Below are positions 7,700 to 15,100 of a DNA stretch of 21,459 nt, piece after piece; the stretch's first letter is position 1; each line of letters begins with the position of its first letter. A program made the translations under genes and the position numbers. Origin of the DNA: Lachnospiraceae bacterium UBA7086. Its GTDB lineage: Bacteria; Bacillota; Clostridia; Lachnospirales; Lachnospiraceae. The stretch covers positions 1 to 21,459 of the forward strand of contig DKZA01000001.1 of NCBI GenBank assembly GCA_002492525.1. The letters are read 5' to 3'. The notes below the pieces were generated by a model. It saw only the letters and a list, made by a program, of their open reading frames with translations. It ran no database searches and was not told the DNA's origin.

Positions 7700-8773
7700 T
7701 TAATCCCCGAAACTGATACCCACCATCTTCGCTTCTTTCACGATGGTCGCATCCGGTGACACCATCTTCAGTTTGCCTGCCACCTCCTCGAGCGGAACCC
7801 GCACGATCTCTCTGTTTTTATAACCTACCATAAATCCGTACTCGCCCTGCAGAATCAGCTTGCCTGCCTCAGCGCCCAGACGGGTTGCAAATACACGGTC
7901 ATACGGGCAGGGACTTCCGCCTCTCTGAGTATGTCCGGGAACCGTCACGCGCACTTCTTTGCCGGTCTTTTTCATAATCTTATCCGCGATCTCATAAGAA
8001 ACAGACGGATAAGGGTAGTTCTTCATTTTTTCTTTATATTCTTTCTTGGAAAGCTTTGCGTCTTCTTTGGAAATAGCGCCCTCCGCCACAGCCATAATGG
8101 TGAAACGGGAACCCCTTGCGCTTCTTGCGTCCACGGCTTTGATGATACTGTCAATATCATAAGGTATCTCCGGAATCAGAATGATATCCGCACCGCCTGC
8201 AATACCCGCGTTCAGCGTAAGCCATCCTACCTTATGTCCCATAACCTCCACAATAAAGATACGGCCATGGGAAGAAGCCGTGGTATGGATACAGTCTATG
8301 CAGTCTGTGGCAATATTCACTGCACTCTGGAAACCAAACGTCATGTCCGTACCCCACAGATCATTGTCAATGGTCTTGGGCAGCGTAATCACATTCAGGC
8401 CCTCTTCCCGAAGCATGTTGGCTGACTTATGCGTGCCGTTACCCCCTAAGATCACAAGACAGTCCAGTTTTAACTTATAGTAATTCTGTTTCATCGCTTC
8501 TACTTTATCAAGCCCATTCTCATCAGGCTCTCTCATCAGTTTAAAAGGAGTTCTGGAACTGCCGAGTATCGTACCGCCCTTCGTCAGAATCCCTGCAAAA
8601 TCATTGCCGGTCAGCATCCGGAAATCCCCATAGATCAACCCCTTATAACCATCCAGGAAACCGTAGATTTCCACGTCCTCCCCGCTGCAGGACAAACACT
8701 TCACCACGCCTCTCATAGCAGCATTTAATGCCTGACAATCTCCGCCACTGGTCAACATTCCGATTCTTTTCAT
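7700..8773 (-). CDS. pfkA: 6-phosphofructokinase, group with GGNGT / PKTIDND active site
   Basis: Phosphorylates fructose 6-phosphate to the 1,6-bisphosphate, the committed glycolytic step. The frame is open to 8824, but AAGGAGG sits seven bases before the ATG at 8773, giving 357 residues that begin MKRIGMLTSGGD. Nucleotide-side motifs are TSGGDCQALNAAMRG (8-22) and GGNGT (110-114); the catalytic motif is PKTIDND (132-138); VEVMGHKVGW and the substrate-binding GHTQRGGSPCPYDR are present. Gly at the position called 104 in E. coli PfkA points to ATP as donor, whereas Lys before TIDND is shared with PPi-using enzymes. Asn replaces the Asp of GGDG. Donor preference is therefore not certain. It leads a transcript from the promoter at 8832-8860 through dnaX and galM. 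Confidence 0.92.
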   Translation of the reverse strand: MKRIGMLTSGGDCQALNAAMRGVVKCLSCSGEDVEIYGFLDGYKGLIYGDFRMLTGNDFAGILTKGGTILGSSRTPFKLMREPDENGLDKVEAMKQNYYKLKLDCLVILGGNGTHKSANMLREEGLNVITLPKTIDNDLWGTDMTFGFQSAVNIATDCIDCIHTTASSHGRIFIVEVMGHKVGWLTLNAGIAGGADIILIPEIPYDIDSIIKAVDARSARGSRFTIMAVAEGAISKEDAKLSKKEYKEKMKNYPYPSVSYEIADKIMKKTGKEVRVTVPGHTQRGGSPCPYDRVFATRLGAEAGKLILQGEYGFMVGYKNREIVRVPLEEVAGKLKMVSPDATIVKEAKMVGISFGD

Positions 8774-8831
8774 TTTTACATCCTCCTTATACCCTGTTCC
8801 ACATTGCCGTTGCATAAAACACACTAACTAA

Positions 8832-8860
8832 ATTATAGCCTATTTTGGCCTTCACCACAA
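8832..8860 (-). promoter_or_regulatory. promoter of the pfkA-dnaX-ybaB-recR-galM operon
   Basis: On the minus strand -35 TTGTGG (8855-8860) and a perfect -10 TATAAT (8832-8837) are separated by exactly 17 bases. Predicted start is near 8825, giving a leader of about 50 bases before the pfkA ATG. It sits in the 90-base gap after the CZB chemoreceptor, whose stop at 8864 is just upstream, so that gene's transcript could run into this one. Confidence 0.7.
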
Positions 8861-8863
8861 CTT

Positions 8864-10273
8864 CTATTTCGACTGCAAGTTCTCCAAAATATGTTCAAGG
8901 TCCTTAATAAGCTCTTCCGAGTATCGGCTTGCATCTTGGTAAATCCTCTCTGCCTTGTTATAATCTTCCGCAAACAAAGCATCAATTGCTTCCTTACCAT
9001 AGGCATGGAACTTCTTATGTTTTTCTCCCAGTTCCTTCCAGAGTTTCATAATTTCCGGTCTGCTCGGCTCTATCGCATAGTAAAAATGCCCGAACCCGCA
9101 TTTCCTGTCATTCACCTGTAACGGCAGAATCGTCCTCTCCTTCACAATCCGTTCCAGATTTCCCAGCCAGTTCTTATGCGCAGTAATTGCTTTTTGGATA
9201 TATTCAGCAAAATTGTAATCCTCCAGCTTGTAAAAAGCGTCCTTCGCCATAGTACCCATGACCTTAGCAGACTCATCCAATGTCAATTCAATTGCCTCTA
9301 ACGGCCGGGCAATATCATATATATTCTTTCCGTGTTCCCGCAGCCGTTCTGTATCCTCGTGCAAAACGCTGCACTGACCGTTGATATCCGAAGAACGCGA
9401 CTCAAGTTCTATGATAGAACTGCTGATTTCTTCACTCAGACTTGCCAGAGAGGAAATATTGTTCGTAATTTTCTCTACATGCTGCCGATTATCCTCATTC
9501 AATTCCCAGACATGACTGATTTTCTGTGTGACAATCTCCAACGAATCAATGGTATTATCCACACTCTCAACGCTTTTGGCGGATGCGCTTAATATGTCCG
9601 CCACAAAATTTCCCATACTCGCAGTCAACTGTTTCGTTTCGTCAGCCAGCTGTCGGATTTCATCTGCAACAACCGCAAATCCTTTCCCGGCATCTCCCGC
9701 CCTTGCCGCCTCAATGGAGGCATTTAACGCCAGGAGATTTGTCTGTGAAGAAATAGCATTAATGCCGGCAATCACATTATTCATCTGACTGATGATTTCT
9801 GAGAGCTGATTCATATCCTGCTGCATTTCCCTCGAAGCATTGATCGTGCTGTCAGACAGTTCCTTAGTATCCGTCAGCTCCAGCTGCCCCTCATCGATAC
9901 GCTGATAAACCGCATTAGACTCTTCCGAAATTTCAATAATGGTATTGGTCAATTCCTCATGCTGAACAGATACCATCTTAGCTATGGATTCCGCTTCGTC
10001 CGAAGCCGAATGAATCAATTCCGTGGCATCTGAAACACTGTCTGACACCTTCCCCAGTATTTCCGAATAGTGATTCAAAGAAAGATCCAGTGAACTAATC
10101 TGCATCAGAGAATCCAGAATGTTTGCCAACACCTCTTCAAACTGCGTGCGCCCTGCAAGCAAACGGTGATACATCTGGTCCAATTCCGCGGATTTTGCCC
10201 CATAATCCGCCTCCTCAAGCTCAGACATTGCCAATAATAAATTCTGCTTTTTCGTTCTCATTAAAATACCCAT
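8864..10273 (-). CDS. cytosolic methyl-accepting chemotaxis protein with C-terminal CZB zinc-binding domain
   Basis: A soluble chemoreceptor of 469 residues with no membrane segment. An N-terminal helical region is followed by the coiled-coil signalling domain. Its hairpin tip reads ISSQTNLLALNASIEAARAG with DAGKGFAVVADEIRQLADETK, the CheA/CheW contact region. The last ~104 residues form a chemoreceptor zinc-binding (CZB) domain: HKNW (H366), CGFGHFYY (C392) and HKKFH (H419, H423) supply the expected His/Cys/His/His ligands. CZB domains have been linked to zinc- and hypochlorite-dependent signalling in other bacteria. Start ATG 10273 has AGGGGG five bases upstream. It is transcribed alone from the promoter at 10349-10377. 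No other chemotaxis gene lies beside it. Confidence 0.9.
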   Translation of the reverse strand: MGILMRTKKQNLLLAMSELEEADYGAKSAELDQMYHRLLAGRTQFEEVLANILDSLMQISSLDLSLNHYSEILGKVSDSVSDATELIHSASDEAESIAKMVSVQHEELTNTIIEISEESNAVYQRIDEGQLELTDTKELSDSTINASREMQQDMNQLSEIISQMNNVIAGINAISSQTNLLALNASIEAARAGDAGKGFAVVADEIRQLADETKQLTASMGNFVADILSASAKSVESVDNTIDSLEIVTQKISHVWELNEDNRQHVEKITNNISSLASLSEEISSSIIELESRSSDINGQCSVLHEDTERLREHGKNIYDIARPLEAIELTLDESAKVMGTMAKDAFYKLEDYNFAEYIQKAITAHKNWLGNLERIVKERTILPLQVNDRKCGFGHFYYAIEPSRPEIMKLWKELGEKHKKFHAYGKEAIDALFAEDYNKAERIYQDASRYSEELIKDLEHILENLQSK

Positions 10274-10348
10274 AGATACCCCCTGATTTTCTCCTTCCTG
10301 CTATATGCAGTCCAGACAATTGTAAATAATTTATAGAAAATTTTTATC

Positions 10349-10377
10349 ATACTAATATACCGGAATTATATTGTCAA
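10349..10377 (-). promoter_or_regulatory. sigma-A-type promoter of the CZB chemoreceptor gene
   Basis: Perfect -35 TTGACA (10372-10377), 17-base spacer and -10 TAGTAT (10349-10354, 4/6) on the minus strand. A leader of about 65 bases precedes the ATG at 10273. No sigma-28-type GCCGATAA motif is seen. The rest of the 10274-10427 gap holds no clear terminator for tadA, only a short CAATG/CATTG inverted repeat near 10403-10415. Confidence 0.7.
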
Positions 10378-10427
10378 GCAATTTTTTCAGACTATTTTTC
10401 AGTTCATTCAATGGTTCATTGATTCTG

Positions 10428-10937
10428 TCAATTCTCAGATAAATTGTTTTCCCGCCGCTGCTGTTTCTCTATCCGGTTTCTCTCCCGCAGTTCCTTAAAA
10501 AATGTCTTGAGAAGCTGAGTACATTCTTCCTCCAATATTCCCCTGCGCACTGTCACCTGATGATTAAAAGCCGGCATTTCCAGAATATTTAAAATAGATC
10601 CGCCGCATCCTGCTTTCGGATTCATGGCGCCGATCACCGTCTCCGTAATCCGCGCCTGAACAATAGCCCCGGAACACATCTGGCAGGGCTCCAGCGTCAC
10701 ATAAAGTGTGCATCCTTCAAGCCGCCAGTCCTTCATCTTCCTGCTGGCCTTATTGATTGCCGTAATCTCTGCGTGGGCAAGCGTATTTTTATCTGTATTG
10801 CGGCGATTATATCCCCTGCCGATGATCTTATCCTGATACACGATCACACAGCCGATCGGCACCTCCCCCAGAGCATAAGCCTTCTTCGCCTGGCGGATGG
10901 CTTCTTTCATATATTTTTCGTCCTGCGTCATGGCCAT
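10428..10937 (-). CDS. tadA: tRNA adenosine(34) deaminase
   Basis: Deaminates A34 to inosine in the anticodon of tRNA-Arg(ACG), allowing one tRNA to read several Arg codons. The frame is open to 10976, but AGGTGA lies just upstream of the ATG at 10937 and the product then begins MAMTQDEKYMKEAIRQAKKA, matching TadA. It is 169 residues long. The cytidine/deoxycytidylate-deaminase zinc site is complete: H55-A-E57 (catalytic Glu57) and PCQMC (C85, C88). The tail is rich in Arg/Glu/Asn (KELRERNRIEKQQRRENN), as is common. It lies alone between the CZB chemoreceptor gene and the divergent tRNA-Ser gene. Confidence 0.95.
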   Translation of the reverse strand: MAMTQDEKYMKEAIRQAKKAYALGEVPIGCVIVYQDKIIGRGYNRRNTDKNTLAHAEITAINKASRKMKDWRLEGCTLYVTLEPCQMCSGAIVQARITETVIGAMNPKAGCGGSILNILEMPAFNHQVTVRRGILEEECTQLLKTFFKELRERNRIEKQQRRENNLSEN

Positions 10938-10992
10938 ATTTTCACCTAACCTGCTGCCCGTACTTTGGTTTCCCATTTACCCGATTGCTATT

Positions 10993-11001
10993 ATTTTATC
11001 A
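10993..11001 (-). promoter_or_regulatory. extended -10 promoter element for tadA
   Basis: On the minus strand TGATAAAAT gives an extended -10 (TG, one base, then TAAAAT at 10993-10998, 5/6 match). The -35 region 17 bases upstream (TTTCTT) is poor. It lies about 56 bases before the chosen tadA start. It faces the tRNA-Ser promoter across about 90 bases, so the two units diverge. Confidence 0.5.
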
Positions 11002-11088
11002 CAATTGGTTCATAAAAGAAATTGTATTGATCTTAGATAATCAAAAAGATATTCGACAAAAGATTCCCAAAAGATTTTGGAAAAACAG

Positions 11089-11117
11089 TAGACAAGGATT
11101 TGTTTTCAACTTATAAT
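11089..11117 (+). promoter_or_regulatory. promoter of the tRNA-Ser gene
   Basis: -35 TAGACA (11089-11094, 5/6), a 17-base spacer and a perfect -10 TATAAT (11112-11117). The predicted start is five to seven bases before the mature tRNA 5' end at 11129, as expected for a monocistronic tRNA. Confidence 0.8.
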
Positions 11118-11128
11118 CGTATTCATAT

Positions 11129-11214
11129 GGAGATGTATCGAAGTGGTCATAACGGGGCGCACTCGAAATGCGTTAGCCCTCCGGGGCACGAGGGTTCGAA
11201 TCCCTCCATCTCCG
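11129..11214 (+). tRNA. tRNA-Ser(CGA)
   Basis: An 86-base class II tRNA. The acceptor stem GGAGATG pairs with CATCTCC (11207-11213), followed by discriminator G (11214); CCA is not encoded. The anticodon stem GCGCA/TGCGT closes loop CTCGAAA with anticodon CGA at 11164-11166, reading serine UCG. The long variable arm (GCCC TCCG GGGC) is the serine/leucine signature, and the T-arm GAGGG-TTCGAAT-CCCTC is perfect. It is the only gene on the plus strand in the window, with its own promoter and terminator. Confidence 0.95.
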
Positions 11215-11217
11215 CTT

Positions 11218-11245
11218 AAAAGCCAGAGCGTATGCTCTGGCTTTT
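11218..11245 (+). terminator. rho-independent terminator of tRNA-Ser
   Basis: A perfect 12-bp stem AAAAGCCAGAGC / GCTCTGGCTTTT with loop GTAT, starting four bases after the tRNA. The A4/T4 ends make it usable in both directions, so it may also end transcription of the convergent gene at 11298-12056, whose stop is about 50 bases away. Confidence 0.9.
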
Positions 11246-11297
11246 CTATATTTAAATAATGTCTTATTTCTGTTCTCAAAGATGATTTGATGTTTTC

Positions 11298-12056
11298 CTA
11301 TTTATTTTCCATATCTACAGTCCCAATCATGATGCTGCCCTCATGGTGAAATTCTATAACCTCGTCATAGTCTACAGAAAACAACCATGTGTCAAATTCA
11401 ACGGCACAGACATCGTCTATATTACTGATTATTGTAACAATGTCACTTTTAATAATTGGCAGTTTATTACACCATATTATATAAAATTCTTTACCTTTAC
11501 TCTTTCCATATATGTCCTCTATCTGATTAATCCTGTAAAATAATTTCAATTGCTTCCAATCTACCCCGTAAGAGTTAAATGGTACTTTCTCTTTAAATAC
11601 CTGATAAACAGTATTCTTCTCTTCCTGCACTAACAGTTTTCCGCCCGTTCCCAAAGCGATGATACACTCTGAAAGCAAAGCATTACTTTCAATTTTCTTC
11701 TGCATCTGCTTTTGCTGATTCTCCTTTTTAAGTTGTTCTAAGTATTCTTTTTTATTTTCACATAATATTGAGTTGAAAATATTTGTTATTGTTGCATGAC
11801 CAACTACGGTTTTTCCTTCATACATTGTAATTTGCTTTCCTATCCATAAACATGCCGGATAGGCTTCCGGAGAAATAAATGTAATCGTCCCTTTCAACTC
11901 TTTATCCGTATCAACCCCCAAATTGTAATAACTATGCACACCACTGGTCAAATAATTCTCATGAATCAAATGAGCCGGCCGATATCCCTCATATAGTTTA
12001 TCTTTTCTGGATCCGATAAATTCAAATATTGCTTCAACATCCGGTTTTAATTGCAC
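11298..12056 (-). CDS. orphan protein: EF-Tu domain-III-like barrel joined to an immunity-like C-terminal half
   Basis: 252 residues, GTG start with AAGGGGAG upstream. Residues ~22-95 resemble the C-terminal beta-barrel (domain III) of elongation factor Tu: GYRPAHLIHENYL aligns with the KGYRPQFYF region, and IGKQITMYEGKTVVGHATI with IREGGRTVGAGVV, joined by a GTITF strand. There is no GTPase domain. A Lys/Gln-rich linker (about 104-123) leads to a mixed alpha/beta half. Its end (FDTWLFSVDYDEVIEFHHEGSIMIG) has the look of immunity proteins of polymorphic or contact-dependent toxins, but I cannot name a family. The A+T-rich sequence, single-gene unit and position beside a tRNA suggest acquired DNA. 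No toxin gene is adjacent. The barrel similarity is moderately sure; the immunity idea is tentative. Confidence 0.55.
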   Translation of the reverse strand: MQLKPDVEAIFEFIGSRKDKLYEGYRPAHLIHENYLTSGVHSYYNLGVDTDKELKGTITFISPEAYPACLWIGKQITMYEGKTVVGHATITNIFNSILCENKKEYLEQLKKENQQKQMQKKIESNALLSECIIALGTGGKLLVQEEKNTVYQVFKEKVPFNSYGVDWKQLKLFYRINQIEDIYGKSKGKEFYIIWCNKLPIIKSDIVTIISNIDDVCAVEFDTWLFSVDYDEVIEFHHEGSIMIGTVDMENK

Positions 12057-12088
12057 TTTTATCTCCCCTTTTCATTTTCCCTTAGTAC

Positions 12089-12097
12089 ATTATAACA
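12089..12097 (-). promoter_or_regulatory. extended -10 promoter of the EF-Tu-like gene
   Basis: The minus strand reads TGTTATAAT: a TGn extension and a perfect TATAAT (-10 at 12089-12094). A TTGACA occurs at 12108-12113 but only 13 bases upstream, too close for a standard -35, so the extended -10 probably dominates. The promoter begins about ten bases after the terminator of the surface-protein gene, so the two units are separately controlled. Confidence 0.6.
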
Positions 12098-12123
12098 TAA
12101 AAAAGTCTGTCAAAAAGAAAGAC

Positions 12124-12144
12124 CCGCATACGTCATGTATGCGG
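12124..12144 (-). terminator. terminator of the surface-protein gene
   Basis: An 8-bp G+C-rich stem CCGCATAC / GTATGCGG with loop GTCAT. T-rich sequence follows it on the minus strand (TCTTTCTTTTT) and a T6 run on the plus strand. It lies about a dozen bases beyond the surface-protein stop codon. Confidence 0.82.
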
Positions 12145-12155
12145 ATCCTTTTTTA

Positions 12156-15100
12156 TTACGTTGACATTCTCATCCAGTCTTCCATATTGCTGATTTTCTT
12201 ATCCTTCTTCTTTCCAATACTATGATAATATACCAGCAACAGGAAAATAGCTACAAGCGCCACATCTCTGCGCAGTCTTCCTCCTCTGCGGGCCCACTGG
12301 ATAATCCTTGACACAAGCTCCTTCTTTTCTTCCTCTGTCATACCGCAGCCGCCATCTGTAAAATACAGGAGCAGATAGGCGAGACCTGCTATCATCTCCA
12401 ATGTTGCGTACAGTTCCAGAGAGGCATAATCACCTGTCTTTGGTTCATCATCTTTTCCTGATTTTGTATTACCGCTGTCATTTCCTGTCACATCCCGGTA
12501 CAAGAGTGCATAAGAGGAAAAGAGATTTGTCTCAATGGTTACGGTATCCTCATCATTATCCAAATCATGCAGAATCACCGCTTCGCCATCATGCACACGG
12601 ATCACGGCAAATTCCCTTGTCATTATACTGCTCATGTTCTTCAGCTCATCCGGAACGGCAACGGTAATCCTGATCATGCCATTTGTCTGTTCTATCTTTT
12701 CCCTGTTGTCCCCAAGCACCTTAAAGAGGCTAATGTCAAGATACTGTCCTATGGCATAACTGCCTTTCTCTCTGTTCATCACTGCCTTATCCTGACTGCT
12801 TACACTGTCGGCAGCATCTTCCACAATCAATAGTATTTTAATAGTTGAACCCTGTCTTACCGACTGTCTTTCCGCATCGGTTAAAACAATTGCCGCCAGT
12901 TCACCTGTGGTCATGGAAATCTCTGTGTCGGGAACCTTTTCGTTCTTTTCTACTTCTTTCCAGATTGCACCGGTATTTATAGACGTTCCCTGGCTGCTAT
13001 CCATTTCCGAACTCTCATCACCGCCGTTACCGTCAAGACCATCAGAACCTTCCACCAAACCATTATCCGTTGTATGACTGCTGCCGGAACCGCCGTTTTC
13101 GTGTTTGGTCGGATATGGCTTGATTTCACACGTTATACTCTCGGAATTGAAGATATCATCCTTCGCTTTTACTCTCACCTCATAGCTTCCCGGTACCAGA
13201 TCCTTAATCTGCCCCTCATCATCGGCAGTCACATCCTGCCAGGTATTTCCTCCATCCGAAGAAATCTGATAGGTTTCTCCCGGTGTCAGATTGGTAATGG
13301 CACCGTTGTTCTGGCCTTTTCCGCTCTCCCCTGTTGTCCCTGGCTTTGGTGCTTCCGGACGGGCCGGCACAGGCAGACTCTGGGGCGCGCTGTCCAGTTT
13401 GTCTTTATCGTTTCCCTTTTTGACAATCTCCACAGTCTGTCCATACCAGTCCTCATCAAACGATATTGTACCGTTCGCATCCGCAGTCCGTTCCTGTGTA
13501 TGCTCTGTGCCTTCCGGTGTGGTATAACTCACTTCATATTTGTCACCCGGCGTAAGACCGGTCAGGTTCTCATCTTTATAGTCAATTCCCGCCTGCGGCC
13601 TGGATTCTTCTGTTGGCTGGGTTGTGCCTATGGTAACCACCGTGGAAGCCTCACTCCGGAAATGATCCTCTCCTGCCTTCACCCGCACCTGATAACTGCC
13701 GGGTGTCAGTCCTGTAATTTCTGTTCCGGTTAAAACGGCATCCGTCCAGGTGTTGCCGCCATCGTCCGATATCTCATAGGCAGTTCCTTCCGTCAGCCCT
13801 GTCACAGCGCCGTTTCCTGCTCCCGGATAGGTTTCATCCCTGCCATTGACATTGGGCACCGATGGACGATTCCTGACGGGCACTTCCGTAGGCGCACTTG
13901 GCGGGAAATCACCCTCTGCGGGATAACGTATGTAGATACCGCCGCCGATATAGTCTGTTATATCCTGCTCCTTGCCTGAATCCACAGGCTGTGTACATTC
14001 CGGGTCCTTAAAAGCTTCTACCCCTTCCGGAATGACAAAAGTTTCCTTATCATAATCTATTACCACAAAATTCTTCGCATCATCCGCCCCGGGCGCGGCT
14101 GGTCTTGTAGCAATCACCGCACTGCCCGCCTGAGAACGGAAGCTGCTTGCAGTTGACAGATAAAAAGCTTCAAAAGTATACTTTGTCCTCGCCGTCAGTT
14201 CGCTAAACTCAGAGCTGTCCTGCCATTCGCCGTTATTCATCCGATATCTCACACCCGTAATCTGCCGAAGCGTAATCCGGGTATCCGTACGGCTTACAGC
14301 CTCCGGCACAGGTGCGTTGGGACGGGCCGGCACAGACAGGCTCTGGGGTGCGCTGTCAAGCGTGGTGCTGTTATTGCCCTGCTTCACAATAGACAGGTTA
14401 TTATTAAACCAACCGCTCTCCAGGGCAATCTTACCCTGTGCATCCGCCGTATAGATAACATTGTTTATGGTATACTGCCCATTTGCCGCAAGACCGGTCA
14501 ATTTCTCCTCGCTATAATCAATCACTGCCTGCGGCGTATTCTCCGCCCCTTTTACCCTGACAGTGACATTCGCCGTTCCCTCATTGCCGGCATGGTCCCT
14601 CGCCGTTACCTTAATCACGGTTTCTCCAATCGGAATCTCCCCCGCTGAAATCGTAAAGCTGTCACTGGTCATCATACTTGCGGTATAATTATGATTTACG
14701 CTTTCCACACTGCCGTTGCCTACCTGATAGGTCACGGAAGCGATGCCGCCCGCTATCATACTCTGCCCGCTTGCATTTTCCTGGTCTGTGACTGTAACCG
14801 TGATATTTGGCGCAGCATCATAATAACTTCCCGACACCGCGCTGCCGTTCACGGCAAAGTGAATGACCGGCTTATTTTCCTCTACGATAACCCCGCCGCC
14901 TGCGCTCGCCGTCACGCTGTCCGCCTGATTGCCTGCCGCATCTTCACAGGTAATACTGATGTTTCCCTTAAAATCTTTATCAAAAGAGATTGTGGCTAAC
15001 CCGCTGTTATTCACAGGGGTTTCTTTCGTCTCCGCCTGATTCGTCACCGGATTACCGCCCGCATCCACCGGCGTCATGGTATAACGGATCTGCGTCACGC

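Noticed and set aside
10274..11128. Small SRP RNA (ffs), often near tadA and dnaX in Firmicutes
   Set aside because: No SRP RNA signature is visible in the gaps around tadA, pfkA or dnaX.
11190..11214. tRNA-Ser 3' end as an integration (att) site for the neighbouring gene
   Set aside because: No second copy of the tRNA 3' end and no integrase are present in the window.
12430..12445. Classical LPXTG sortase anchor in the surface protein
   Set aside because: The motif is EPKTG, without Leu, and about 90 residues with a second helix follow instead of a short helix and basic tail. Reported as an unusual tail.
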